Assembly (NCBI RefSeq): GCF_031143425.1
Contig: NC_090450.1
Span: 214,903,442 to 214,967,441, forward strand
Direction of reading: 5' to 3'
DNA from: Pleurodeles waltl
Taxonomy: Eukaryota > Chordata > Amphibia > Caudata > Salamandridae
Length of the DNA: 64,000 nt
Part shown: positions 44,668 through 56,624 of the stretch, piece after piece
Numbering within the stretch: position 1 is the first letter of the stretch
How the letters are laid out: every line of letters begins with the position of its first letter
Translations under genes and position numbers: made by a program
Notes under the pieces: model-generated
The model's database searches: none
What the model saw: the letters and a program-made list of their open reading frames with translations, nothing else
Told to the model about the DNA's origin: nothing

Positions 44668-46313
44668 ATGGCACCACAAAGGCACCTCAGTTTCACAGAG
44701 GAGAAGTTAAGGGTCATGGTGGAGGGAATTGTCAGGGTAGAGCCACAGCTATTTGGAGCACAGGTGCAGCAGATATTAATAGCCAGGAAGATGGAGCTAA
44801 GGCAGAGAATCGTGGAAATGGTCAACGCCGTGCGATAGCACCCAGAACAAGGGACAACATCAGGAAGAGGTGGAACGACCTACGGAGGCAAGTAAGTTCA
44901 ATAACAGCAAGACACCAGCTCGCTAGACAGAGGACTGGGGGTGGACCCCCACCTCCTCCCCCACAACTCACAGCATGGGAGAAGCAAGTCTTGGCAATAC
45001 TGCATCCTGGGGGCCTGGCCGGAGTCGGAGGAGGACTAGACTCTGGTAAGTCAACTCTCTAATATTATCACCCCCTACCTGCATGCCATCATATACCCTC
45101 AGTCCCATCATTCGACTACATACCACACACTTCACCATCACATCTCACTAATCCCAGTGCCAAGCCCTGCATGCCATACCAATGCATGGACACCCCTCAC
45201 AGCCCTGCATGGACACTCTTCACTAAAGCATGCACAGCATAGAGAATTAACAATCCCACCATACACCAACAAACACAAGTAAAAGCTGGCAGGGCAACAA
45301 CAACCATAGAGGGGAAGCCAGGGATGTACAAATCTAACAGACAGGAAGCATAATACATCAATTACATCCCCACAGGTACCCCAGCCAATGTCACATGAGA
45401 GGAGGTGCCAGCACTATCCAGTCCCCAACAGAAGAGGCCCACAATGATGACAGTAACTCTGAACTTCAGGATCTGGTTGATCTACCTGGCCCATCAGGGA
45501 CCACTGGACAACCGGTTACCCAGGCCCAGTTACAGACCACCATAAAGTCTCCCCCATCAGGAAACACCACCACAGCACCCACCCAGCGTACCCAAACCTC
45601 GGTCCCCAGGACACGTTAATCAGTAGTGTGCCCACCTCTACAGGGACCCCAGGCTACACCTAGCACCTAAGGCAATCAAAAACCTGGGGTCAGTGGCAGT
45701 GGGCATATGGTTCAGGGGACAGAGGAACAGGCCAACAGGGGCACTGGGAGGACTGCTGTGCACCGAGGGAGGACAGGAACAGGGATCCGACTCTCCAGGA
45801 GGCACTTTCCGAGATCCTGGGAGCCTATCAACATTCCCAGGACACGATGGGCTAGATCCTAGACAACATGCAGGAGAACAAGTGGCTGCAGGAGGGACAG
45901 TCCAGAGGATCAGGGAGGACTTGCAGGCCATCAACAACACCTTGATCTCCATAGCAGGAGTACTGGCAGACATAACCAACATTATAAGGGAGGCAGTGTC
46001 ACACCAGCAGGCCTCTGCCACTAGCCAGTCATCTGAACAGCCTTACACTTCTGCTGCCGCTAGTGGCCAGGAGGCCCAGCCACAGGACCCACAGGCCACC
46101 AGGCCCCCTCCCCCTGCAGAAGGTGAACACCCCACAAACATTCCCTGCGATCCAGACCGAAGCCAGAGACACTTGCCAAGACCCCCGCCAGGAAATAAGG
46201 CTCTCCTGATTGTCCCCCTTGTGGATCGTCACCCTGTCCACCTTGAACTACCATTGCTCATCTTCCTATGTCCCCTTGGACAATGCACCTGTGCTACGAA
46301 AATACTTGAATAA
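44668..46313 (+). pseudogene. Harbinger Myb/SANT-like DNA-binding protein 1 (damaged, 2 exons)
   Basis: Exon 1 starts MAPQRHLSFTEEKLRVMVEG and continues to MELRQRIVEMVNAV; a frame change near 44830 then gives PRTRDNIRKRWNDLRRQVSS, a Myb/SANT-like (trihelix-type) fold with the KRWxDL signature. A proline run (GGGPPPPPPQLT) and WEKQVLAILHPGGLAGVGGG follow, then a GTAAGT donor at 45046. Exon 2 begins after CCACAG at 45377 (TPANVT, then a TGA). Later parts include QRIREDLQAINNTLISIAGV, a likely coiled coil. Such proteins assist nuclear import and TIR binding of the Harbinger transposase (known for the family). AATAAA follows at 46380. Confidence 0.75.
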
Positions 46314-46379
46314 TACCCTGGACTTTTCTCCATCATCACCCCATCCTGTTGCACATTCCCCTCTAGATATTAGAACTTC

Positions 46380-46385
46380 AATAAA
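46380..46385 (+). promoter_or_regulatory. AATAAA after Myb-like gene 1
   Basis: AATAAA 67 bp past the last readable codons of gene 1 and before the convergent transposase gene. Likely its poly(A) signal. Confidence 0.5.
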
Positions 46386-46677
46386 CATCCTTTGATAAAA
46401 ATCGATTTCAAGTATGTCATGTATTTCAAATATGGATTGATTTAAACAGGTACAAACATTGCAAATGAACTGTACATAGATTGAGCATAGAATTAATGAT
46501 ATGTAGCTAGCTGTTGTGATCACACCAGGATAATTTGTCAAATTACCAACATCTTCAAAATGAATAGCCAGAGGGAACAGTAAGTGGGCATAGAAGTGGG
46601 AAATACCAGCATGACGATGCCACACAGAATACAACCAAAGTCACTGAAATGTAAAGTTACACTGTCTCACCTGTGTG

Positions 46678-47764
46678 TCATTGGAAGTACTGACGGATTA
46701 TAGAGGTTCTGTTGTCCTCATCCTCTGCCTCCTCATCTTCACTGCCCACAGGGTCCACTGCTGCCACAGGGGCATCTCCAGTCTCTTCCTCCTACAGAAA
46801 AGGGACATGGCGTCTGAGGGCCAGATTGTGCAACATGCAGCATGCCACTACTATCTGGCAGACCTTCTTGGGTGAGTAGCACAGGGATTCACCTGTTAGA
46901 TGGAGGCACCTGAACCTGGCCTTCAGAAGGCCAAAGGTTCTCTCAATTATCCTTCTGGTTCACCCATGTGCCTCATTATAACGTTCTTCTGCCCTTGTCC
47001 TGGCATTCCTCATACGGGTCAGCAGCAATGAAAGGTTTGGGTAACCTGAGTCACCTGAAAATATTAAGTGACAACATTTAGCCACACACTATCCTGTATG
47101 GCCAATACCATAGCCATACACCAACATATACTTGGTGGGACCCAGGGCTCACCTATTAGCCACACCCTATGCCTCTGTAGTTGGGCCATCACATTTGGGA
47201 TGCTGCTATTCCTTAGGACAAATGCATCATGCACAGATCCAGGATACTTAGCATTGATGTGGGAGATATACTGCTCTGCCAAGCACACTATCTGCACATC
47301 CATAGAGCGGAAACTCTTACGATTCTTGAACACTTTTTCATTATGGCAGGGGGACGGACAAATACAATATGTGTTCCGTCAATCACACCAATTATATTGG
47401 CGATATGTCCCATTGCATAAAACTTGGCCTTCACAGTAGCCAATTCGTCCACCTTGGGGAAAGCAAAGTAGCTGCACATGTGTTTTGTCAGGGCTGACAA
47501 CACTCTTGTCAGCACTTTTGAGAAAATTGGATGTGACATTCCTGCTGCCAAGCCCACTGTCACTTGCAAAAAAACAGTTGCCAGAAAATGGAGAACTAAT
47601 AGCACTTGCACAAGAGGGGGGATCCCAATGGGGTGACGGATAGCAGATATCAGGTCCGGCTCCAATTGGGCACACTGTGATTGTGGCCCAGTCCAGTCTA
47701 TAGGTGTCTGTCTTCCAGTGTAGCCAAGTCCACCAGGGGTCTGCACACGGGGGTATATCTCCAT
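46678..47764 (-). pseudogene. HARBI1-like Harbinger transposase (damaged, one intron)
   Basis: From ATG at 47762-47764: a helical N-terminal part (IPPLVQVLLVLHFLATVFLQ, VTVGLAAGMSHPIFSKVLTR), FPKVDELATVKAKFYAMGHI, then NIIGVIDGTHIVFVRPP with the first catalytic Asp. A frame change near 47320 leads to FRSMDVQIVCLAEQYISHIN and YPGSVHDAF with the second Asp. An intron (47055-47152) splits WLIG|DSGYP. The last part has ARTRAEERYNEAHG, a TGA, then TRRIIERTFGLLKARF with the catalytic Glu, and CQIVVACCMLHNLALRRHVP. A TAG interrupts FL*EEETG before an acidic tail ending RQYFQ. Catalytic D, D, E are all retained. It would cut and paste elements with matching TIRs into TWA-like sites. Confidence 0.85.
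47055..47152 (-). other. Spliceosomal intron in the transposase gene (98 nt)
   Basis: On the minus strand ATAG|GTGAGCCC is the donor and TATTTTCAG|GTGACTCAGG the acceptor. Removing 98 nt joins CTAATAG to GTGACTCAGG, giving LIGDSGYP, the conserved motif of HARBI1-type transposases. Unspliced translation gives LIGEPWVPP, which is not conserved. Confidence 0.75.
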
Positions 47765-48236
47765 TTCCTATTCATCCCCAGCAGTAGGAATCTAAGGGAC
47801 ACAAGAGTGAGGAGGCTGTCATAAACTGACCAATGGATCCACAACAGTATTCTGCAATCTGTAAACATGTAATGGGTCAGTGTGATTTGTCCAGTATGTG
47901 CCTATTTCTCCCGTGATGCAGTATTAATCCATAGGCTTGCCCCCCCTGAAATGGCGCCTGCTTGTTCTGTGTGAAGAGACAGGTGGAAGTGAAGTAATGC
48001 CACTGACGTTGTGCACCGTGGCAGGAGGCGTTCGAGAACCACTGTGCAACTCCTCCTTGGTTATAATTGGGTCCTATGGGGTACAGTGGCCATTGGTGAT
48101 CTAGGCCGACAGTGATGGTATGCACCGCCGCGGACGTGATCGACATTTTCTATCTGATTCCTCACTTGTTTCCTGACCTTCCATAGGAGAGGACCTACAC
48201 TGCATGTGCTGCTGTGACCTGTATGTGGAACCTACC

Positions 48237-51048
48237 ATGGCCCGTGTGACTGGGGAAAGGGCCCCAGCCTTCACTTCAGCGGAGTTGGAGAGACTGGTGG
48301 ATGAGGTCTTACCCAAGTACGTACTGGTGTAAGGGCCTCCAGACCAACAGGTGAGTACACTGTGGGCACAATGCATGTGGCATGAATGTATGGAGGTGTG
48401 TGTGAAGGCATCGTGTAAGGGGGGTGGGTTGTCCTCCTTGCTGGGTACACATTGAGTGCTGGGCTATGTGTGTGCCAATAGTGCTGGAAACGGGTATGGT
48501 GGGCCATTTCTATTACTGTCTGGACAGTTTGTCTAATGATGTTGTCTTGTATGTATTGCCTTTACAGGTCAGCACCCATCAAAAGAAGGGTATATGTTGT
48601 GCCATTGCCAAGGAGCTATAGACCCTGGGGGTCTATGGCAGGCGGAGCACCCACTGTCGGAATCGGTGGGAGGACCTGAGACGCTGGGCACGGAAGACTG
48701 CGGAGACCCAGCTGGGGATGGCTTCCCAATGAGGAAGGGATGCCCGTCGAACCCTGACACCCCTGATGGCCCGCATACTGGCGGTGGCCTATCCAGAGCT
48801 GGATGGGTGCTTGAGGGCATCACAGCAGCCACAAGGGGGTGAGTACAGTGGCCATTATTGAAGCTCACGGCTGGCGGGGTGGTATCCGGGTGGTGGTTGT
48901 GTGTCAGTGGGTGCCCCTAGGACAGGCCTGACATAGCAGAGTAGGTCCTCCGGTGGCTAAGGGTCTGAAGGGCTAATACTGACTACCTAGCTTGTTAGCA
49001 TCCACTACTGGTCAGGGCTGCGTGGGTCCCAGGTGTGCTGCTGTTGGCTGTGTATGCTCCTCCTCATGCCTTTGTGGCTAGCAATATCACTGGTTGTACA
49101 ATGCATAGTGCGTAGGCCTGTTCCCTGTGTGTGATGGTGCTATGCACTCCAACGGTGGTGTTGGTGCAGTCATTGATCCAGTGTATCCTTTGTCTCTCTT
49201 CCCCCCTTTCTTGTTTTGTCATCCTGTCCGTATGTGCATTAGCATCATCTGACAGCGGACAGGAGCACCGGCGACGGAGGGAGTTGCATCCCACAGGAGC
49301 CAGGAGGCAAAGAACACCGACACTGAGGGCACCAGTGGGATGGAGGTAGAGGGGAGCACCACGGCAAAGACTGGAGGGGACAGTACAGACTCTGATACCT
49401 CCTCCGTGGGATCTCCCTGGTGGTGCCAGATACCTCTGTGACCACCCCAGCTACAGGTACAGCCGGTACCCCGTACCAGCGCCGCCGTCCAAGCAGACCC
49501 TTAGCGAGTTGCCTGTACCCCCTCACCCAGGAGGGTGGGCGTCTCCTTCACCCCAGGCACCTCAAGCCCTGCCCCAGTGTGCCCTGCTGCCCTGAGTGTG
49601 GAGACTATTGACCTCCTGAGATCCATCTTTGTAGGGCAGTCAACCATTGTGAACGCCATCCAGGGACTGGCAGCCCAGATGCAACAATCTAATGCCTTCC
49701 TGGCATTCACACTGGATTGGCGGCCCAACAGAGTTCGATCCAGGCTCCGGCCTCCTCTCTGATGGCAGCCGTTGTCCCTGTTTCTATAATCCCCCCTCCA
49801 ACTTCCACTTCCCAGTCCCGTTCTCCTGAACCCCAAACCATCCCAGGCACACATACAGACCAACATGCACACAAGACAACACCCGAGAGTGCCACAGGCA
49901 AACACAAGCACCACACGTCATCTCACAGGCACTCACACAAACAATATCCACTGTCTCCACTGTCACCCCCTCCTCCTCCACCTCCCACCAAGTTACGTCC
50001 ACACTAAAACTTGCATGCACTACATCATCATCCACTACCTGCATCAACACCACACCAACCAGAACACACACCTCACTGACAGACACCTCCATACATCCAT
50101 GCACACTTCCCCTATGTCCTCTTGCACCATGTCTGTCCCCCCGTCCTAAAGTACACAATGGCAAGCACTCAGGCACCCAACAGCCATCCACCTCACAACA
50201 GCATACAATCCATGCACCTGCACCCAAATCCAGCAGAGAATCACCTGCAACAACCACTCCCTCATCCTCCACTCCCATTGCTCCTCCCTCTTCCTGCCCC
50301 AATGTCCCTAAAAAGCTTTTACCTTCTACTATTGACCTCTTTCCTCCCCCTCCTCCCCTTGCCCTGCACGTATGGCTAGGGAACCAAGAACCCAGCCAAG
50401 CACCTCAGCCAAACAGTCCACGGGCCCAGTTCCATCAGCACCTACTCGTGGTGGAAAGGATTCCAGGCCACAAATACTGAAGGGGAAGGAGCCTGCACCA
50501 GCCAGCAGAAAGGGGAAGGAGCCTGACCCAGCCATCAAAAAGGGGAAGGAGCCTACTCCAGACATCACAAAGGGGAAGGTGTCTGCAACAGCCAGCAGAA
50601 AGGGGAAGGAGCCTGCACCAGCCATCAAAAAGGGGAAGGAGCCAGCAGCAGCAAGCAGAAAGGGGAAGGAGCCTGCAGCAGCCAGCAGAAAGGGGAAGGA
50701 GCCTGCAGCAGCCAGAAGAAAGGGGAAGGAGCCTGCACCAGCACCTGTCACAGAGCCCCTACTGCCAGCCGTGGTTGTGCAGTCAACAGTGAGTGCACAG
50801 GCTGAGCAGGAGCCTCCCACTACCACCATCACTACAGTGCAGCAAACAGTGAGTGCAGGGGCTGAGCAGAAGCCTCCCACTACCACCACCACCACTGTAT
50901 AGTCATCGGAGGGTGCAGGGGCTGAGTAGGAGCCTCCAACTACCACCACCATCACAGTGCAGCCATCAGAGGGTGCAGGGGCTGAGCAGGACCCTCCCAC
51001 TACCATTATCACCACAGTGCAGCCGTCACCACCTTCTGATGCCATGTA
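48237..51048 (+). pseudogene. Harbinger Myb/SANT-like protein 2 with lysine-rich repetitive tail
   Basis: Exon 1 (48237-48350) reads MARVTGERAPAFTSAELERL, VDEVLPKYVLV, a TAA, then GPPDQQ before GTGAGT. Exon 2 (48568-48838) reads VSTHQKKGICCAIAKEL, a TAG, GVYGRRSTHCRNRWEDLRRW and ARKTAETQLGMASQ, then PLMARILAVAYPELDG before GTGAGT. Together they form one Myb/SANT-like domain interrupted by three stops. Exon 3 (from 49243 after GCATTAG) contains DLLRSIFVGQSTIVNAIQGL and AAQMQQSNAFLAF, likely helical, then a Ser/Thr/Pro-rich stretch and the frame MAREPRTQPSTSAKQ with KGKEPAPA repeats, ending near DAM* at 51048. Exon 3 limits are uncertain, and the repetitive part could be a separate gene. Confidence 0.65.
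50477..50745 (+). repeat. 30-bp minisatellite coding for KGKEPAPA(S/I)(R/K)K repeats
   Basis: About nine 30-bp units of AAGGGGAAGGAGCCTGCA type keep the frame open and encode a histone-H1-like lysine/proline/alanine tail. A 60-bp repeat (encoding VSAGAEQxPPTTTTTTV-like units) follows at about 50773-51020. Confidence 0.8.
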
Positions 51049-51071
51049 GTCCACCCTCCAGGGTCTACTGT

Positions 51072-51300
51072 GTGGGCTGCCCCCTCCAGAACCAGTGGGT
51101 AAGTCACCCACTCCAGTGACTGTGGCCTTGCACTCCCCAGGACAGAGCAATGAGCATGTTGCCCCCTCCAGAACCAATGGGGATGCCACTCACTTGAGAG
51201 ACTGTGGCCTTGCACTTCCCAGGACCAAGCACAGGGCATGTTGTCCCCTCCAGAACCAGTGGGAATGACACCCACTTGAGAGACTGTGGCCCCTGTGAAC
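51072..51300 (+). repeat. Three ~85-bp tandem repeats after Myb-like gene 2
   Basis: Units contain CCCCTCCAGAACCAGTGGG and GACTGTGGCCTTGCACT-like blocks. They lie after the last stop and before ATTAAA at 51387, so probably in the 3' UTR. Confidence 0.7.
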
Positions 51301-51386
51301 TGAGAACTGGGCAGTGTCCCTTTTTTGTACATTTGTACATATCTGTTGCATTGCCAAATCATTTTTTTACTTATGATGTTGATCTT

Positions 51387-51392
51387 ATTAAA
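51387..51392 (+). promoter_or_regulatory. ATTAAA, possible poly(A) signal of Myb-like gene 2
   Basis: ATTAAA followed by TTTTGTCTGTTCCTGTTGT, a T/GT-rich stretch. Last such signal before the right end of the transposon. Confidence 0.4.
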
Positions 51393-51874
51393 ATCACTTT
51401 TGTCTGTTCCTGTTGTCCTTGCATTATTCAAGCGATTTAGGGAGATAAATTGTTTTTGTAATGCATCTGGTTGTGTATATGGCATGGGTGTTGTGCATGT
51501 GTGTGTCACAAGATCATCGGGAAGACTTGCAGTTTGGGTGCCATGGCAGCGTGGTTCTTCCCTGTGTCTCCAATGGTGAGTCCTTTGACTTCTGTGCTCT
51601 GTTTCCGCCTGCCTTTTGATGGTGTTGGTAGCTCCCCGGAAAAGGTGGCTGATTGTAGCGTCATAATGTTGTGGGTGGAACTTTGTCTTCTGCCGGGCTG
51701 TAGGCAGCTACCGCCATGGTGGCTGTTGTTTCCGCCCTTGTGGTCGTGTGGTACATTGGCTGTCTTCCGGAGATATCACCGCCATGGTCATAATTTGGCG
51801 GTACTGACCGCCATACTGTTGGCAGTGTTACCACCACTTTATCACTGACCGCCAGGGTCATAATGAGGGCCTAA

Positions 51875-53543
51875 ATGTACAGATAGACTGCTGGATCTGC
51901 CTCCCTCTATCCATGGCTGGCTGCATTGCATTAATTAAAATGGTGGTACTCCCATGTTTTCTATATCTATTTCTCAACATACCGATCCCTCTCACCAATA
52001 TATTTTTCAGCACACTACAGAGCTCTTTGACATGATTTATATGGGCGGGAAGCGACCTTGCGTGCTTTGGGAAGTACTAAAACTCCTGTATGAGTGTGGT
52101 GGTTTCGGGGTTCCCCATTTATTTTCAGTTGTACTATTTAGCTGCCAAATGCCACTATGCGCACTATTGGTATCATCCAGAGACAGGTTAGCATATGCCA
52201 TACTGGAAGGGGATTCTGTGTTCCCCACCTGCTTACAATCACTGCTCCCATCTGGTCTCCCACTGGATTTCACGGACGTCCAGCCATTGGCCACGACATG
52301 TTGGGCGTGGCACCATCTGGATCGCCTTTTGTCTTGCAGCCTGATATACACAGCAGGCAATCCCACTGGGTAACAATCCTTGGCTCCCCTTTACAGCAGA
52401 AAAACTGGTGCACCATATGCTTTGCTCTCTTCAGCTTTCTACTATAGGTGACTTCTTCCCACATGATCATGTATTCTTGTGAATGGAGGATAGTTGCTTT
52501 GTATCTGACACTTACATGGATCATTTTGTCTTCCTCCATTAGTAGAGCACACTTCTGGTGCATTTGCCTTCTTACCCACTGGCACCCTTGGACTTCCTGC
52601 CCCTCACACAATTTTTATAACAGCATACTCAAGCGCTGGTTTAATTTCCAAGTTGTACCGTGCATGCCTTGAGCTTCTCCCCGTTCAGATCGGAGGGTGC
52701 AGGAGGCCTGGGAGGCGGACTTAGGGCACCAGCTATCTGATAAGATATGGTACGATTGATGTGCTCAAACACGCACAGTATCCCTCATTCATAGGCACAA
52801 GTTTCTACACTATAAATTCCTTCGTAGAATCTACGTAACACCCAGTGCCTTCACTAAAATAGACCTCTCTCGATCCTCCTCATGTCTGAAAGTTAAAGTG
52901 GAAAATTATGATTTTGCTAATTTAACATGGACATGCGGCAGAGTGGTGGAATACTGGTACACTGATGTTGGACACCTCTGTCACCCCTGACCCCCTAATG
53001 GCACTCCTGGGATATGTGGAGAAAATTGTTAAACCTCTTCGAAGCTTTGCAGCCATAGCCCTTCTCTTGGCAAGGCACAAAATAGGTCTACATTAAATTT
53101 GTGGGGGCAAGGCTTCAGAGCCTCATTTTCTAGCGAGATACATGCCTATCTGCAGCCCCCTGCTTTGCGTCCAAAAGGCATCTGGCAGCCTCTGAGGGGG
53201 GCATTTGTAGACCCCGAATGGCTCTGAGCTGTCGGACACTTCTGCACATGAACGCTATGCTGCCTAGGACGTGCGGCCATCTGAGAAAGAGGCCTCGCTG
53301 CATTTTGACTCCTTGACCTCTCAATGCTAACGGTACATGATCTACATCATCCCTCTACAATCCACACCTGCTGCTCTTTACATGATACGCGTATTCTATG
53401 TATAGCCTAGTATGTGTATATGTTTCGAAATATGATTGAATAATGGCACATTTGGGGCATACGCCTGTCTCTGCCGGGTGCACAGTTTGTTACCTTTCTA
53501 TTTTATTGGTTGAAAAACTTAATAAGCAAATTAAATGCTACTA
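51875..53543 (+). pseudogene. L1/Tx1-type LINE ORF2, 3' part and 3' end
   Basis: Continues the ORF2 cut at 44090: DCWICLPLSMAGCIALIKMV and VLPCFLYLFLNIPIPLTNIF match the L1-type segment after the RT domain. Downstream frames are heavily broken but keep the pattern of the C-terminal part. The end, GTTGAAAAACTTAATAAGC followed by AAATTAAA, resembles L1 3' ends. Sequence of LTR-like element E starts directly after. Confidence 0.7.
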
Positions 53544-55354
53544 GTAGGCCTGCAGCACTGCTTGTGCCACTGGCACAAGTAGCCCTTTATACATGTCTCA
53601 GGCCTGACACTGCAGAGCCTGTGTGTGCAGTTTTACTACTATTCTGAATTGCCATTTAAAACCCTTTGCCAAGCCTTAAATTCCCATTTTATTACACATA
53701 TATCATCCCTAAGGTAGGCCCTAGGTAGCCCATAGGGCAGGGTGCTATGTAAGTAAAAGGTAGGGCACGTACTTGTAATATTTGCATGTCCTAGTACTGA
53801 AAAACACCTAAATTCATTTTTCGGAACTGTGAGGCCTACTCCTGTCATAGGTTAACATTGAGAATTCCAACTACACTTTAATCTGTAATTCATAATTGAG
53901 AAATGTTTATCTATCTCATGCCTTACATCATTGGAATGGTAATAATAATCACAATTAAAGCTAGAGTTGGATTTAACATTGATATTTTAGAAATGGCACT
54001 TTTAGGTAGCAGACATTTCTCTGCTCTTACAGCTCTGTGTTCCTACAGCCTGTATCGGATACACTTCTAGGGTTGATGACAGCTACACTTTGTGCACTCC
54101 CACTAGACAGGCACAAACACAGGAAGGCTAGGTGTGTCTGAGCACTCTTCTTCATTCTGGTGGCTCTTCCTGGGCTAACTGAGAGGGAGGGGCTAACATT
54201 TATACCTGAATAGACAGTGCCCGGTCCTCACACAAAGGGCAGCTGATTACCCCCTTCTGATAGTCTAGAGCCAGTGCTGGGAAGAAAGGCCTTCTTTGCA
54301 GTCACTCCCACTCAAAAGGAACATCTGGGTATAACTACTGGGTCGTTGACCCAACCAAATCAGACACTTCTGGACATACAACTGGACAAAGTCAGGAGAA
54401 CTGTTGTGCTGCATCAAAGATGGTTATTCTGCTGGACAACTCACCAGGAAGGACTGCTTTCTGCTGTGCTGCCCTGCTGCTCTCTGACCTGGCTGAGGGA
54501 GATCCTGACTCTGCCTTGCAACTGAAGTGATACCCCAGGGCTAACTGGCCTGACTCCTATTGCTTGAGACTCAGAGATATCAAAGTCTCTACCACCCCAC
54601 CTGTGCCTGGTTCACTGGAAGTGGACCCTGATACTTGCACCAGAGAAATCAATGCATCTTCAGTGTGTTTGGAGCAGAACTGGTACATCAACCCCGTTGC
54701 AGGAGTAGGATCGGTGCATTGCTCTCAGAACTCATGCCTCACAGTTGAGAGCCCAAAACTCGGAGCTGTGCATTGCTCTCGCAGCAGCTTGGAGAGAATA
54801 GACACATCCCTTCCACTGCATGGAGAAACCCAGCACATCGTACCACGGAACCAGCACCTTTTGGCTTGTGCCCCATCATCGGAACCGGCACGTCACCACC
54901 ACTCCATGAAGAAAAGCAACGCATACCTTAACGGCAGACCAGCCTCAAAGCAATGCTCTCATCATGCATAGCTCGCCTGCATCTTGCTGTTGTACCAGGA
55001 TCAAAGTACTCTGTTTAACCAGCTTGAATGGTTCTTCTCCCCGGCCTTCACTCCATCGTGGTCGCCTTCAACTGTTGACTTTGTCCCAGTCCAGAGCAGC
55101 CAGATAACCGCCATTGGCACTAACTTTTTCTAAGCACTAGAACCCTTTTTATTCTTTAAAAAATCATTACTCAACTTCTACTCTTTGGATTTTTATAATT
55201 TTGTTCTTGATTTATTTATAACATTAGTGTTTAACCTGGTGGGGAGTCTTTTTGTGGTGTTTTAATTGTGTTACGGTGATGTACAAATACACAGATTATG
55301 GTTCTGGTTTGTACAGGGTGCATACTCTGATGACCAGAAACCACATTTCTGACA
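53544..55354 (+). mobile_element. LTR-like element E, left end missing (relative of D)
   Basis: Starts CTACTAGTAGGCCTGCAGCACTG, which aligns with the reverse complement of D near 20300, and ends ACCACATTTCTGACA, matching the reverse complement of D's TGTTAGAAAT start. About the first 300 bp of the element are missing at the junction with the L1 end. An open frame at 54564-54971 shows no familiar domain and is taken as chance. Non-coding LTR-like sequence. Confidence 0.6.
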
Positions 55355-56611
55355 GATAATTTTAAAGCTGAGCAGCCTGCTTTCCTAAAGCCCACACTAC
55401 TATTAAACAAGCCTGTATCCTAGTTCCAAAACTAGAGGTATCCTATTCAATACACTTTATGCACAAACAATGGTCATGTTGACATGTAGTAATGTCTGTG
55501 ATACATGTAACATCACATTTATATTCAATAAAAAGCCACAAAATAAGCCACCCATGTCAAACTCGATGGGCACTTGTGTCTATGTTGATAGATGGAGGTC
55601 TAGGAGTTACACATGAGGGTATTTGAAGACGGGTGACCAGCAGTATTTCCTGGGAGGTTGAGTGATTTGGGGGTTGGTGTTAGCAGAATCAGACAGGTGG
55701 TGGCTGAAATAGTGTTGGCTAGTAGGGGCAAAGTTATGACTTTCGTTGTGAGAGATTCTGCCTGTATGAAGTGAAAAGCAGTGAAATCCCAGGAAACATT
55801 TATTTCCATGAAACTCTGGTCCATTTGTACTATGGAGGCCTCAGGGCATTATAAGAAAACTAGTTTTATTCACATTCTCAGCCCTAAATGAATTCACTTC
55901 AGATTGTACTTCTTAATGGATTTCCCTGTTAATTTCCAAGGCATGGCCTTCTAAAATGATTGCTACTTATGATGAAAAGAGCACTTGGAGATGTCACTTG
56001 TAGCGGGGTCTGTCCTGGTGAGAGTATGACATTAATTGGTTGTGCTCAGCCTAATATATACAGTTGGATATTGACAGAAGTTAGGATTTTACTAAAACAA
56101 AAGTTTACTTCTCTGATTATCTCTCTTATTTCGTCTATCCTGATTCTAATGTCCACATATGCACAAACAGTGACACATACATTCACATTTCCAATGGTGA
56201 GATGCTAGAATTAAACTTTGCTAACATTAATTGGTAATTATGAATTAATAAATACACAACAATGGCAAGAGTGAATGGCTCCTTTGAATATATGATAGCA
56301 TTCATCCCAATGTCCAAGTGTCTTGGACATGATATGTGACACTGATTCCTCACTTTGAATTTTCCTGCTACAAAACACTGTACACATGTTTTTCAACCTC
56401 CTATCTCAACTTGCCTTTTTCTTTTTGTTGATCCATCACTTAATTTAATTCTGCAAAGAATTACATCACTCAAGATAGCAGTTTTATACCATTTGATTCC
56501 AGAAAGCTATATTTCATATAATCACAGGGAAATTATATTTTATTTTTTTCAACCTTACTGACTGCATAGTGATTGGAACTGTTGCATAGAGGTGCCTGAC
56601 AAAGTTACTTC
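55355..56611. other. Anonymous AT-rich DNA
   Basis: No gene or repeat terminus recognised. Confidence 0.4.
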
Positions 56612-56624
56612 TTTCGGTAACGAT

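Larger units (their letters stand above)
44094..51871 (+). mobile_element. Large PIF/Harbinger transposon (7.8 kb) with three genes
   Basis: Ends share CCCTCATTATGACCCTGGC in inverted orientation, flanked by TAA at 44091-44093 and 51872-51874; joining the flanks restores the L1 sequence (AAAGATTAAATGTACAG). It carries, left to right: a Myb/SANT-like gene (+), a HARBI1-like DDE transposase (-), and a second Myb/SANT-like gene with a lysine-rich repetitive tail (+). Harbinger elements usually encode one transposase and one Myb-like partner. All three frames are damaged, so this copy is dead, but the splice signals and catalytic residues remain readable. It is the likely kind of parent for the TAA/TAT-flanked MITEs in this window. 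Confidence 0.9.

Noticed and set aside
50329..51189. 286-codon minus-strand frame rich in Gly/Ser/Phe repeats
   Set aside because: Antisense of the KGKEPAPA minisatellite; the + strand frame has the better context in the Harbinger element.
54274..54971. Possible gene in 83- and 135-codon frames
   Set aside because: Sequence belongs to an LTR-like repeat related to D; no recognisable domain, no splice pattern.
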